From NCBI RefSeq assembly GCF_900215295.1, contig NZ_OCMF01000003.1, positions 310,001 to 374,000 of the forward strand: a stretch of 64,000 nucleotides of DNA, given 5' to 3'. Below are positions 54,762 to 63,392 of the stretch, in pieces. Source of the DNA: Salinimicrobium sediminis. GTDB taxonomy: Bacteria > Bacteroidota > Bacteroidia > Flavobacteriales > Flavobacteriaceae. Made by a program: the position numbers and the translations under genes. The notes under the pieces were generated by a model. The model saw nothing but the letters and a program-made list of their open reading frames with translations. It did no database searches and was not told the DNA's origin. Position 1 is the stretch's first letter; every line of letters begins with the position of its first letter.

Positions 54762-55388
54762 ATGAAAAAAGAACAGGATTATATAAAAGATATCACAGAG
54801 ATACGTTCTATGATGGAGCGCTCTACAAAGTTTTTATCTTTAACCGGCATTTCGGGAGTTATGGCCGGTATTTATGCTTTAATAGGAGCATATCTTGTGT
54901 ATCGGTTTTTCTACCGGAATTCCTCAACCGACTTCTTTACTACTGTAACCGGAGGGGAAATAAACGGAAGCCTTTGGAATATGATCTTCCTTGCATTTGC
55001 AGTGCTGATATTGTCGGTGGGAACTGCTGTTTTTTTCTCTTTTAAAAAAGCCGGTAAAAGTGGGGAAAAACTGTGGAATGCAAGCGCCCGGAGGTTAATA
55101 ATAAATATGGCCATTCCATTGGTAGCAGGTGGTCTGTTGACCCTTGTTTTTCTCACAAAGGGATTGTTTGCTTTAGTTATTCCGGTAACTCTCATTTTTT
55201 ATGGACTTGCTTTGACAAATGCAGGAAAGTTCACTTTTGAAGAGATGAAATCCCTGGGGATCATCCAGATCTTTCTGGGACTGTTAGCCGCTTATTTCTT
55301 GGAGTTTTCTCTTTTATTCTGGGCTTTTGGATTTGGTGTAATGCACATCTTGTATGGGATTTATATGCACCTGAAATACGAGAAATGA
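54762..55388 (+). CDS. hypothetical membrane protein
   Basis: A 208-aa protein with a short soluble N terminus (MKKEQDYIKDITEIRSMMER) and about six membrane segments (LSLTGISGVMAGIYALIGAYL, shortened; MIFLAFAVLILSVGTAVFF; AIPLVAGGLLTLVFLTKG; LVIPVTLIFYGLAL; LGIIQIFLGLLAAYFLEF; LLFWAFGFGVMHILYGIY). Its stop overlaps the ATG of the winged-helix gene (ATGA), so the two form a coupled unit, and it probably acts with that regulator, for instance as a membrane sensor. The family is common in Bacteroidetes beside PadR/MarR-like regulators. Confidence 0.75.
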   Translation: MKKEQDYIKDITEIRSMMERSTKFLSLTGISGVMAGIYALIGAYLVYRFFYRNSSTDFFTTVTGGEINGSLWNMIFLAFAVLILSVGTAVFFSFKKAGKSGEKLWNASARRLIINMAIPLVAGGLLTLVFLTKGLFALVIPVTLIFYGLALTNAGKFTFEEMKSLGIIQIFLGLLAAYFLEFSLLFWAFGFGVMHILYGIYMHLKYEK

Positions 55389-55684
55389 AAACGATCATAG
55401 ATGGTTTATATAAAGCATTCGAAAACCGGGTGCGTCTTGGAATAATGGCTGCGCTCGCCGTAAATGAAACCCTGGAATTTACTGCTCTTAAAGAGTACCT
55501 GGATGTGACTGACGGCAATTTGGCGAGCCATATGAAAGCCCTGGAAAAGGAAAAATTTGTGGGAGTAAAAAAATCTTTTATCGATCGTAAACCTAATACC
55601 AGATATTATATGACCACACAAGGGAAGAAGGCTTTTGAGGAGCATCTAAACACTCTGGAGTCTATTATTAAAGCACAAAAATAA
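55385..55684 (+). CDS. winged-helix transcriptional regulator
   Basis: A 99-aa DNA-binding protein of the MarR/ArsR-like winged-helix class: YKAFENRVRLGIMAALAVNE, LEFTALKEYLDVTDGNLASH (recognition helix region), MKALEKEKFVGVKKSFIDRK and the wing KPNTRYYMTTQGKKAFEEHL. No metal-binding or cofactor site is visible. Likely binds the palindromes ACTTTG-N5-CAAAGT found upstream of its own operon (54736) and upstream of the following gene (55707). Confidence 0.88.
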   Translation: MKTIIDGLYKAFENRVRLGIMAALAVNETLEFTALKEYLDVTDGNLASHMKALEKEKFVGVKKSFIDRKPNTRYYMTTQGKKAFEEHLNTLESIIKAQK

Positions 55685-55706
55685 AAGCCTATTTTTTTAT
55701 TTATCA

Positions 55707-55723
55707 ACTTTGAAATTCAAAGT
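55707..55723. promoter_or_regulatory. perfect 17-nt palindromic operator
   Basis: ACTTTGAA-A-TTCAAAGT. Outer half-sites ACTTTG/CAAAGT with the same 5-bp spacing as the site at 54736. It lies just downstream of the regulator gene and upstream of the gene at 55774. Confidence 0.75.
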
Positions 55724-55773
55724 ACTTTATAGAATTGCTAATTAAATTTTTTATTCACTTTAAAACTACAATT

Positions 55774-56109
55774 ATGGATCACAAAAATGAATTTACTTCA
55801 CAGGTGGGTTTTGATGCTACCCTTGCAAAAAGAATGTTGATTGGTGCAGGAATAGCCCTGGTATTTATCGCAATTTTTCTTTTCGGCGCAACCCCCAAAC
55901 CCGAATGGTCGCCGTATTGGATCTTACGACCTTTTATCATTGTTCCTTTAGCGGGAGCCTTTGGAGGGGCTTTTTATCATTTCATGGGAATTCCCCGTTC
56001 CCGGGGAGGTCTTGTAAAGGCCCTGAGCATTCTCTTTAGCTTTATAGGTTATGTAGTCATTGTTTGGCTTGGAACGGTGCTGGGATTCGATGGAACCTTT
56101 TTCGATTAA
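55774..56109 (+). CDS. small membrane protein
   Basis: A 111-aa protein with three hydrophobic segments (MLIGAGIALVFIAIFLFG; WILRPFIIVPLAGAFGGAFYHF, shortened; ALSILFSFIGYVVIVWLGTVLG). The family is sometimes named after potassium transport in databases, but nothing in the sequence proves that. The ATG at 55774 begins MDHKNEF. It follows the second palindrome by 50 bp, so it is probably under the regulator of the upstream operon. A 21-bp gap leads to the next gene. Confidence 0.7.
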   Translation: MDHKNEFTSQVGFDATLAKRMLIGAGIALVFIAIFLFGATPKPEWSPYWILRPFIIVPLAGAFGGAFYHFMGIPRSRGGLVKALSILFSFIGYVVIVWLGTVLGFDGTFFD

Positions 56110-56130
56110 TCAATAACAATATTTTAAATC

Positions 56131-57384
56131 ATGAAAACCATGAAAGCCCAAATTTTATCCGGACTTAATGATCCGGCACAACTTGAGCATTTATACCGCA
56201 GCAATAAAAGTTCTTTTAAGCGGGAGTTTATTGAATTATATCCCGAGATTAAAGACACTTCTCTGGCGGCTTTTTGGAAGGAACGTCTTTCCTTTTCAGG
56301 AGAGGAGATCAACTGGGGATCCGCCAAGGAAATATTCCTGGTGCTTCTGGGTATTATTATAACCGGTTTAACTGCAAAATTACCTGCCTTCTTCGGAATT
56401 GACGAAGATTTTTTCTATCCCAGAAATTCGGGCTTTATAGTTTTCCCTGTGCTTACAGCTTATTTCGCCTGGAAAAACAATTTGTCTAAAGGAAAAAGTA
56501 TTGTTATTGCTTTGGCAATGTTTGCCGGACTTTTATATATAAATAGCCTTCCGGATTTTCCTGAGAGCGACACTCTTATCCTGGCCTGTATCCATCTTCT
56601 GATCTTTCTGTGGTTTCTCCTCAGTATTGCCTTTGTAGGCGAGGAGGAGGACACAAATGTCGGTCGATTAAGTTTTCTCAAATTTAATGGAGACCTGGTC
56701 GTACTCTCTGCTCTAATTTGTATTGCAGGAGGTATTGTAACAGCAGTAACAATTGGGCTCTTTCAACTCATTGGACTAAATATTGAAGAGTTTTACTTTC
56801 AGAATATAGTGGTTTTTGGACTTCCGGCAGTTCCTGTAATCGCCAGTTTTCTAAATAGTACCAATCCGCAACTGGTGGGAAAAGTTTCACCCGTGATTGC
56901 TCGCCTGTTCAGTCCTGTAGTGCTGGTGATGCTGGTAATCTACCTGGGAGCTATGGCATTTTCTGGCAAGGATCCTTACAGCGACCGGGAATTCCTGCTC
57001 ATTTTCAATATTTTATTGATAGGAGTAATGGCCTTAATCTTTTTTTCTGTTGCAGAAACTTCCGGAAAAAGCAAATCCAAACCTGAGATTTATATATTGG
57101 TGTTGCTGTCTTTGGTTACCGTGGTAGTAAATGGGATCGCACTTTCTGCCATTCTGTTTCGCATTGCCGAGTGGGGAATCACTCCAAACCGCCTGGCGGT
57201 ACTGGGTGCAAATGTTCTTATCCTGGTGAACCTGCTCCTCGTAAGCTTTCAACTTCTTAAAGCTGCCTCAAAAAATTCACAGTTACACCAGGTAGGTAAT
57301 ATCATTGCCCGATACTTACCGGTATATTTTGTTTGGGCTATACTGGTAACCTTCCTGTTCCCATTAATATTCGGAATCAATTAA
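56131..57384 (+). CDS. polytopic membrane protein, DUF4153-like
   Basis: A 417-aa protein. The N-terminal 75 residues are soluble (NDPAQLEHLYRSNKSSFKRE; IKDTSLAAFWKERLSF); the remainder holds about eleven membrane segments (IFLVLLGIIITGLTAKLPAFF, shortened; VVLSALICIAGGIVTAVTIG; VVLVMLVIYLGAMAF; YILVLLSLVTVVVNGIALSA). This layout matches the DUF4153 membrane family of Bacteroidetes. No known activity. Probably transcribed with the small gene at 55774. Confidence 0.75.
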   Translation: MKTMKAQILSGLNDPAQLEHLYRSNKSSFKREFIELYPEIKDTSLAAFWKERLSFSGEEINWGSAKEIFLVLLGIIITGLTAKLPAFFGIDEDFFYPRNSGFIVFPVLTAYFAWKNNLSKGKSIVIALAMFAGLLYINSLPDFPESDTLILACIHLLIFLWFLLSIAFVGEEEDTNVGRLSFLKFNGDLVVLSALICIAGGIVTAVTIGLFQLIGLNIEEFYFQNIVVFGLPAVPVIASFLNSTNPQLVGKVSPVIARLFSPVVLVMLVIYLGAMAFSGKDPYSDREFLLIFNILLIGVMALIFFSVAETSGKSKSKPEIYILVLLSLVTVVVNGIALSAILFRIAEWGITPNRLAVLGANVLILVNLLLVSFQLLKAASKNSQLHQVGNIIARYLPVYFVWAILVTFLFPLIFGIN

Positions 57385-57437
57385 AATTCTAATGTTTTTA
57401 AACTGGTTCAGAAGTTATAATCTAAAAAATAATAAGA

Positions 57438-58163
57438 GTGAAGCTTTTATCGAAATTTGAACAATTCTACTACAAGGTAAAAGATAATGGGTGGTATTTC
57501 CTGTTCTCTATCTTTTGTCGTATAAGTCTCGCCTATGCTTTTATAGTCGCAGGTATAGTGAAGATCCTCGATGAAAGATTCGCCAGTGGGTTATCCACTC
57601 TACACCCTATGGGCGCCTATCTGGAAGCCTTACATCATACCGGTTACTATTATACGTTTATCGGAATCGCTCAGGTGCTCGCTGCCATTCTACTTTTGAT
57701 ACCAAGAACTGTAGCATTAGGTGCATTATTGTATTTCCCTATTATAGTGAATATCTGGATCTTGTCCTATGCTGTCAGGTTCGAGGGTTCTGTCATTACA
57801 TCTCCACTAATGGTAATGGCCAATCTTTACCTCCTGGTTTGGAACTATGACAGGTTAAAATATCTTCTGCCCTTAAAGAATTTTCCTGCTCATGTTTTAT
57901 TTCGGAAGCCAAACAAGTATAACTGGAAATTTCCCTATTTGTTTGTTTCAGGAGTAATTGTTGTAGTTGTTATGGCCGTTGCATTCGCTCAATATGGTCA
58001 TGAGGTGATGCCCAGGAATTCTATGGCCGACTGTAGTGACCAGTTTGAAAACACTGAAAACGAGGCTGCCGGAAGAAAATTTTGCGGATGTATACATGAG
58101 CAGGGAGAAACGCTGGAGACATGCCTGGCGAATTTTGAAAGGGATAAGAAAAATTCCGGGTAA
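57438..58163 (+). CDS. DoxX-like membrane protein
   Basis: A 241-aa protein with four membrane segments of the DoxX/MauE type (ISLAYAFIVAGIVKIL, GYYYTFIGIAQVLAAILLLIP, ALGALLYFPIIVNIWIL, VSGVIVVVVMAVAFAQYG) and a C-terminal tail with four Cys (MADCSDQFEN, FCGCIHEQGETLETCL), possibly redox-active or metal-binding. The start is a GTG at 57438; no suitable ATG lies near. It is followed by the MpaB-like gene after 89 bp; the pair could serve a quinone- or oxygen-linked pathway, which is inference. Confidence 0.75.
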   Translation: MKLLSKFEQFYYKVKDNGWYFLFSIFCRISLAYAFIVAGIVKILDERFASGLSTLHPMGAYLEALHHTGYYYTFIGIAQVLAAILLLIPRTVALGALLYFPIIVNIWILSYAVRFEGSVITSPLMVMANLYLLVWNYDRLKYLLPLKNFPAHVLFRKPNKYNWKFPYLFVSGVIVVVVMAVAFAQYGHEVMPRNSMADCSDQFENTENEAAGRKFCGCIHEQGETLETCLANFERDKKNSG

Positions 58164-58252
58164 ATGCTTTCAACTCAAAAAATCACATTCAGGTATGGAA
58201 AATGTTTTGAATAGGATTTGCTGTTGAAAGCTGGATAAAACGAAATGATATC

Positions 58253-59053
58253 ATGAAAACGGAGGAGAAGATCTTAGGGGACAGAAATCAGGTTAATTTT
58301 GTCAAACCAACATCCATCGTAAGGCAAATATGGGGAAAAGGAGATACCATACTTTTCATCTTCGCCGGTGCGGCAGCCGAATTCGCTTTGAATAAAGCTG
58401 TAGACTGGCTCTACTTTAAAGGTAAACTTCCTGCCGATCCACTTGGCAGGTTGTTTTCTACGGTTTCCTATGCCCGCCAAATTGTTTTTGCAGATAAAAC
58501 TTCAGCATTAAAAGCTATTGATGCTATTAACGCTATTCATGCTAACATTGAAGATGCACGCCGCCAAAAAATTCCCGATTGGGCTTACCGGGACGTTTTG
58601 TTCATGTTGATCGACTACTCCATAAGGGCTTTTGAGACAATGGAAAGGCAGCTTAATATTTCTGAAAAGGAGGAAGTATTTGATGTTTTTAACAGGGTTG
58701 GTAAACGCATGAGAATTACGGGACTTCCGGATAATTATTCTGAATGGACTCAGATGCGAAAGGGGCATCTGCAACATGATTTGAAATACAGTGATTTCAC
58801 TAAGGATCTTTACTTACAGTATCGAAGACATCTTGGCGCGGTCCGGTATTTTCTCCTGCTGGAAACCCAAAATCTCATTTGCCCTGAAGAAGTACGTACT
58901 TTTTTAGGTTTTTCAACACGCTCGGCTCTAAATCCTTTGCTATGGATCTATAAACTAAGCAGATATGTGGGGCTCGATAAGGTTCTAAAAGCTATAATTT
59001 TGCCGAAAAAGTATAAAAAAGAGATTCGGTCCCTGGATGTTTTTACCGGCTGA
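58253..59053 (+). CDS. MpaB/rubber-oxygenase-like (DUF2236) protein
   Basis: A 266-aa helical protein: GKGDTILFIFAGAAAEFAL, RLFSTVSYARQIVFADKTSA, ANIEDARRQKIPDWAYRDVL and a long C-terminal helical part. The layout and the segment spanning 45-130 match the oxygenase MpaB / latex-clearing-protein family (DUF2236), whose members bind heme b. The typical axial-ligand pattern is not easily assigned here. Substrate unknown. Confidence 0.75.
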   Translation: MKTEEKILGDRNQVNFVKPTSIVRQIWGKGDTILFIFAGAAAEFALNKAVDWLYFKGKLPADPLGRLFSTVSYARQIVFADKTSALKAIDAINAIHANIEDARRQKIPDWAYRDVLFMLIDYSIRAFETMERQLNISEKEEVFDVFNRVGKRMRITGLPDNYSEWTQMRKGHLQHDLKYSDFTKDLYLQYRRHLGAVRYFLLLETQNLICPEEVRTFLGFSTRSALNPLLWIYKLSRYVGLDKVLKAIILPKKYKKEIRSLDVFTG

Positions 59054-59195
59054 TCCTGTACCTCGAAAGCAATTTCTGCCATTTTTCTACTTAATACTTT
59101 AAATTGTAGGAAATAACTTAAATGATTTCTACGTTTGAATAAAAGAAATTTAAACTGAAATTATTTTTGAACCCGTTGCTCCCGAATAATCTAAG

Positions 59196-59978
59196 ATGAT
59201 CAGACACTTTCTTTTACTGATCTTCATTCTTTTTTTTGTTTCGGGCTTTTCTCAGGAGACCCTACTGAAAGGCAAAATTCTAACCGAAAGTTTACAGGGA
59301 TCTTCCATTAATATTCTTAATCTTTCCCGTGGAATTGGAACCACCAACAACACCGAAGGGGAATTTGAGATCGCTGTTAGTTTGAATGATACAATCTATT
59401 TTTCTTCAATACAGTACGAACCAAGGGAAATAGTGGTTACAGAAGACCTGTTGAAAAGGGCATTTTTGACGGTGCTTCTTGTGGAGAAAATGAATGAACT
59501 GGACGAAGTAAGCATCAGTGATATTAGCCTGAGCGGGAATATAGCTACCGATTTAAAAAATATTCCCACTCTTACCCAGGCAGATCTGGGTTTTCCAATG
59601 TCTGATGTGCCAAGGCCAACCTCCATTGAACGGAAATTAAAAACAGCTTCCAACGTTAGTACGACTTCAGCGTATAATCCTCCCGGATTGGTGAATGTAA
59701 GCCTCGATGGAATCATCAACAGGTTGAACGGAAAAATTGCAATGCTTCAAAAAGCCGCAGCCAATGAAGATCTTTCCCAAACCGTGGATGCGGGAGTTGC
59801 TGCAATGCCGGTTTCCTTTTTTACAGACCTGGCAATTCCCGAAGACCGAATTCGGGACTTTGTTTATTATTGCGCCGAAGATGCTGAATTTTCTTCCCTT
59901 TTACCCGAAACCAAACGTTTTGAGCTCATCGCATATTTTCAAACGAAAGCCCCTGAATTTATTAAAGAGCGCATGTAA
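59196..59978 (+). CDS. secreted CarboxypepD_reg-like domain protein
   Basis: A 260-aa protein with signal peptide (LLLIFILFFVSGFSQE). An Ig-like carboxypeptidase-regulatory domain spans about 23-105 (LKGKILTESLQGSSINILNL; GTTNNTEGEFEIAVSLNDTI; IQYEPREIVV), followed by a helical tail. Such domains cap TonB-dependent receptors; here no receptor part is attached. Probably periplasmic. Not in an evident operon. Confidence 0.75.
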   Translation: MIRHFLLLIFILFFVSGFSQETLLKGKILTESLQGSSINILNLSRGIGTTNNTEGEFEIAVSLNDTIYFSSIQYEPREIVVTEDLLKRAFLTVLLVEKMNELDEVSISDISLSGNIATDLKNIPTLTQADLGFPMSDVPRPTSIERKLKTASNVSTTSAYNPPGLVNVSLDGIINRLNGKIAMLQKAAANEDLSQTVDAGVAAMPVSFFTDLAIPEDRIRDFVYYCAEDAEFSSLLPETKRFELIAYFQTKAPEFIKERM

Positions 59979-60016
59979 CCGCGAGGACCAAATTCGAAGA
60001 CAGATATTTCAATATT

Positions 60017-60051
60017 AGTCTTTTCTCCTTATTCTAATCTCCTGATTCTTA
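60017..60051. repeat. heptad array overlapping the prfC stop, 5 units
   Basis: AGTCTTT TCTCCTT ATTCTAA TCTCCTG ATTCTTA. The last unit contains the TAA of prfC on the minus strand (60049-60051). Confidence 0.75.
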
Positions 60052-61638
60052 TTTATACTCCGATACAAAATGAAATTTTATATTCGGGTACTTTTGTTGG
60101 GCCATTTGCAGGGAGAAAGCAGAGTCGGCCAGGAAGACGAGTTGTCCGCGTTTGTCGTGAGCCAGGTATTTTGATTTCACTCTTTTGAAGTCCTTGAATT
60201 CTTCACTTTTTGGATCCTTGGGTTCCACCCAGCAAGCTTTAAAAACGTTGAGATTTTCATAGGTACACTTTGCTCCATATTCGTGTTCCAACCTATATTG
60301 GATCACTTCAAACTGGAGTGCGCCCACGGTCCCTATAACCTTTCGGCCGTTCAGTTCCAGGGTAAAAAGCTGTGCCACACCTTCATCCATTAATTGATCG
60401 ATCCCTTTTTCCAATTGTTTCGATTTCATGGGATCGGCATTATTGATATATCTAAAGTGTTCAGGAGAGAAACTGGGAATGCCTTTATATCGCAATTCTT
60501 CCCCTTCGGTTAGAGTATCCCCAATTTTGAAATTCCCGGTGTCATGGAGTCCCACGATGTCCCCGGGATAGGATACATCCACGATCTCCTTTCTTTCCGC
60601 AAAAAAGGCATTGGGACTGGAGAATTTCAGTTTTTTGTTGTGACGTACGTGTAGGTATGGCGTATTGCGTTCAAATTTTCCCGATACGATCTTAATAAAT
60701 GCCAGCCTGTCCCTGTGCTTTGGATCCATGTTCGCATGGATCTTAAAGACGAAGCCTGTAAATTGATCTTCAGAAGGTTCAACCTTTCTCACGTCGCTTT
60801 CTTTTGGACGTGGGGGAGGGGCAATGCTTATGAAACAGTCCAGCAATTCCCGTACTCCAAAATTGTTTAGTGCCGATCCAAAGAAGACAGGTTGCAGATT
60901 TCCGTCAAGATATGCTTGTTTATCAAATTCTGGATAAACTCCCTGCGCCAGTTCCAGTTCTTCCCTAAGAGTTGTAGCGGCTTTTGAACCTATTAATTGA
61001 TCAAGCTCTTCAGAAGCAAGATCAGAGATCTCTACAGTTTCCTCAATATCCTTTCGCGGATCACCGGTAAAAAGGTTTACGTTTTGCTCCCAGATATTAT
61101 AGATCCCTTTGAAATCATAACCCATACCAATAGGAAAGCTGAGGGGAGTAACGGTAAGGTTGAGTTTTTGTTCGATTTCATCAAGCAGTTCGAAAGCATC
61201 TTTTCCTTCCCGGTCAAGTTTGTTGATGAACACAATCATGGGGATATTTCGCATACGGCACACCTCCACAAGCTTTTCGGTTTGTTCCTCAACCCCTTTC
61301 GCCACGTCAATCACCACGATCACACTATCTACAGCAGTAAGCGTTCTAAAGGTATCTTCGGCGAAATCCTTATGCCCCGGGGTATCGAGAATATTGATCT
61401 TGGTTCCCTGGTATTCAAAAGCGAGTACAGAGGTGGCTACAGAGATCCCACGTTGGCGCTCTATTTCCATAAAGTCACTGGTTGCCCCTTTTTTGATCTT
61501 GTTAGACTTCACAGCCCCCGCTTCCTGGATGGCACCCCCAAAAAGCAAAAGTTTTTCGGTTAGTGTGGTCTTACCGGCATCGGGGTGAGAAATGATCCCA
61601 AAGGTCCTGCGTCTCTTGATCTCTTCTGAAAACTTCAT
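60049..61638 (-). CDS. prfC: peptide chain release factor 3
   Basis: A 529-aa translational GTPase. G1 SHPDAGKTTLTEKLL, the RF3-typical KSNKIKKGATSDFMEIERQRG and RGISVATSV, G3 DTPGHKDFAEDT, G4 NKLDREGKDAFELLD; then domains II and III with GAVGALQFEVIQYRL. It releases RF1/RF2 after hydrolysis. Start: ATG at 61638, about 17 nt behind a -7 element at 61656. Divergent from idi. Confidence 0.97.
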   Translation of the reverse strand: MKFSEEIKRRRTFGIISHPDAGKTTLTEKLLLFGGAIQEAGAVKSNKIKKGATSDFMEIERQRGISVATSVLAFEYQGTKINILDTPGHKDFAEDTFRTLTAVDSVIVVIDVAKGVEEQTEKLVEVCRMRNIPMIVFINKLDREGKDAFELLDEIEQKLNLTVTPLSFPIGMGYDFKGIYNIWEQNVNLFTGDPRKDIEETVEISDLASEELDQLIGSKAATTLREELELAQGVYPEFDKQAYLDGNLQPVFFGSALNNFGVRELLDCFISIAPPPRPKESDVRKVEPSEDQFTGFVFKIHANMDPKHRDRLAFIKIVSGKFERNTPYLHVRHNKKLKFSSPNAFFAERKEIVDVSYPGDIVGLHDTGNFKIGDTLTEGEELRYKGIPSFSPEHFRYINNADPMKSKQLEKGIDQLMDEGVAQLFTLELNGRKVIGTVGALQFEVIQYRLEHEYGAKCTYENLNVFKACWVEPKDPKSEEFKDFKRVKSKYLAHDKRGQLVFLADSAFSLQMAQQKYPNIKFHFVSEYK

Positions 61639-61655
61639 ATTTGTATTTAAGGCTG

Positions 61656-61663
61656 CAAAGATA
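61656..61663 (-). promoter_or_regulatory. -7 promoter element of prfC
   Basis: TATCTTTG on the minus strand, followed by CAGCC; leader about 11 nt. Confidence 0.55.
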
Positions 61664-61753
61664 ATTATTTGATCGTGAATTTAATGCTCAAAGCCTACAC
61701 TCAATTTCATGGTTTTCTAAAGTGTCAAAAAGAGGATTTACCGGGTGTTTTTG

Positions 61754-61761
61754 TACATTTG
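61754..61761 (+). promoter_or_regulatory. -7 promoter element of idi
   Basis: TACATTTG, 17 nt before the ATG at 61779. Confidence 0.55.
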
Positions 61762-61778
61762 AGACTCAAATTTTTGCA

Positions 61779-62297
61779 ATGAAAGAAGAACAAGTGATCC
61801 TGGTAAATGAAAAAGATGAGCAAATAGGACTGATGCCGAAGATGGAAGCTCATGAAAAAGCTTTGTTACACCGGGCATTTTCTGTTTTTGTTTTTAATGA
61901 TCAAAACGAACTCATGATACAGCAACGGGCACTGGGAAAATATCATTCTCCGGGATTATGGACCAACACCTGTTGCAGTCATCAACGGGAGGGAGAAAGC
62001 AATATAGAAGCCGGTAAAAGAAGGCTGCAGGAAGAAATGGGTTTTACTACAGAACTTAAGGATACTATCTCATTTATCTACAAAGCTCCTTTTGATAATG
62101 GTCTCACAGAACATGAATTTGATCACATTCTTGTGGGAAACTATAACGGAGAACCTGTTTTAAATCCGGAAGAAGCTCATGCATATAAATGGATTGGCCT
62201 GGAGGAGTTAAAGAAAGATATGAGTAAAAATCCTGATAATTATACTGAATGGTTTAAGATCATTTTTGACAAATACTACAAGCACATTCAGCAATGA
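61779..62297 (+). CDS. idi: isopentenyl-diphosphate delta-isomerase, type 1
   Basis: A 172-aa Nudix-fold enzyme interconverting isopentenyl and dimethylallyl diphosphate in isoprenoid synthesis. LLHRAFSVFVFNDQNELMIQ, WTNTCCSHQREGE (catalytic Cys region and metal His), AGKRRLQEEMGF (Nudix box), EHEFDHILVG (catalytic Glu). The ATG at 61779 fits the family; the longer frame is unneeded. The stop overlaps the start of queD (ATGA). Confidence 0.95.
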   Translation: MKEEQVILVNEKDEQIGLMPKMEAHEKALLHRAFSVFVFNDQNELMIQQRALGKYHSPGLWTNTCCSHQREGESNIEAGKRRLQEEMGFTTELKDTISFIYKAPFDNGLTEHEFDHILVGNYNGEPVLNPEEAHAYKWIGLEELKKDMSKNPDNYTEWFKIIFDKYYKHIQQ

Positions 62298-62704
62298 GAG
62301 TAACGGTAAACAGAAAAGCACATTTTAACGCTGCGCACAGGTTGCACCGCAAGGATTGGGATGATGCAAAGAACAGTCGTGTCTTTGGCAAATGCAGTAA
62401 TCCCAATTATCACGGTCACAATTATGAATTGATTGTTGCCGTTACCGGAAATATAAATCCTGAAACCGGCTTCGTGATGGATCTTAAAGATCTGAAGGAG
62501 CTAATCTACCAAAAGATCGAGCAGCCTTTTGATCATAAGAATCTGAACATTGAAGTTGCGGAATTTAGAGATCTTAATCCTACAGCTGAAAATATTGCAG
62601 TGGTGATATGGAACAAACTGAGAGCCGAACTGGAACCACACCTTGATCTTGAGGTGACCTTATATGAAACTCCCCGAAATTTTGTCACTTACCGGGGAGA
62701 GTAA
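62294..62704 (+). CDS. queD: 6-carboxytetrahydropterin synthase (QueD) / PTPS family
   Basis: A 136-aa zinc enzyme. HFNAAHRLHRKDW (first zinc His), HGHNYELIVAVTG (two further His), CSNPNYHGHN (active-site Cys), MDLKDLKELI and LYETPRNFVTYRG at the end. It makes 6-carboxytetrahydropterin in queuosine synthesis, or acts as a PTP synthase homologue. ATGA overlap with idi shows coupling. Confidence 0.9.
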   Translation: MRVTVNRKAHFNAAHRLHRKDWDDAKNSRVFGKCSNPNYHGHNYELIVAVTGNINPETGFVMDLKDLKELIYQKIEQPFDHKNLNIEVAEFRDLNPTAENIAVVIWNKLRAELEPHLDLEVTLYETPRNFVTYRGE

Positions 62705-62774
62705 AAAAAAATTTAAAAACTGTTTTTTGAAACGGGAAATAATGTAAATTCGCTGCTCAAAATTACGCGAAGCG

Positions 62775-63041
62775 ATGGCGAACAGAAGAACATTAAAAAG
62801 AGATATCAATTACGTATTTGGAGACATTATTGAGGCGGCTTACCTGCACCAGATAACTCATCCGGATGAAGATCCTGCAAAATCTGAAGAGATCGTTGAT
62901 GAAGCAATTTCAGATTTTGATGATTTGATAGGTAAGATGAACAAGAAAGATGTTGAAAACAGAAAACAACATTTTAAAGGAATAGAAAAGGAACTCGAGG
63001 CTAAGGCCAGAGGTCTTGTAGAAAAAATAAACGCTCTTTAA
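62775..63041 (+). CDS. conserved small protein of unknown function
   Basis: An 88-aa charged helical protein (RRTLKRDINYVFGDIIEAAY; SEEIVDEAISDFDDLIGKMN; NRKQHFKGIEKELEAKARG). It looks like a small conserved flavobacterial protein; no domain is recognised. The TAA is 11 bp before tRNA-Thr, so it may be co-transcribed with it. Confidence 0.75.
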   Translation: MANRRTLKRDINYVFGDIIEAAYLHQITHPDEDPAKSEEIVDEAISDFDDLIGKMNKKDVENRKQHFKGIEKELEAKARGLVEKINAL

Positions 63042-63052
63042 ATAGAGCATTT

Positions 63053-63126
63053 GCCGATGTAGCTCAGCTGGCTAGAGCAGCTGATTTGTAATCAGCAGGT
63101 CGTGGGTTCGAGTCCCTCCATCGGCT
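63053..63126 (+). tRNA. tRNA-Thr (TGT), second copy
   Basis: 74 nt, identical in sequence to the copy at 40452. Followed directly by tandem duplications of its 3' end. Confidence 0.97.
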
Positions 63127-63392
63127 CAAAAAACCTCCCTTTCCGGGAGGTTTTTTTATTGGAACAAGGGACGAGAAGTTTATCCCGAGTCCCGATAGCC
63201 ATCGGGATCGAGGGAAGTCCCTCCATCGGCTCAAAAAGCCTCCCTTTTCGGGAGGTTTTTTTATTGGAACAAGGGACGAGAAGTTTATCCCGACTCCCGA
63301 TAGCTATCGGGATCGAGGGGAGTCCCTCCATCGGCTCAAAAAGCCTCCCTTTTCGGGAGGTTTTTTTATTGGAACAAGGGACAAGGCGTAGT
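63112..63392. repeat. 105-bp tandem repeats of tRNA 3' end plus terminator
   Basis: The string GTCCCTCCATCGGCTC begins at 63112 (inside the tRNA), 63217 and 63322, so the period is 105 bp, with 2.7 copies. Each unit has the tRNA 3' end, an AGCCTCCC…GGGAGG hairpin with T7, then AACAAGGGACGAGAAGTTTA and a CCCGATAG/CTATCGGG-type hairpin. The first unit has slight differences. The third breaks off at GGGAC. Confidence 0.95.
63131..63158 (+). terminator. terminator after tRNA-Thr (first of three)
   Basis: ACCTCCC / GGGAGGT stem over TTTCC, followed by seven Ts. Copies follow at about 63237-63262 and 63342-63367 as part of the tandem units. Confidence 0.9.
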
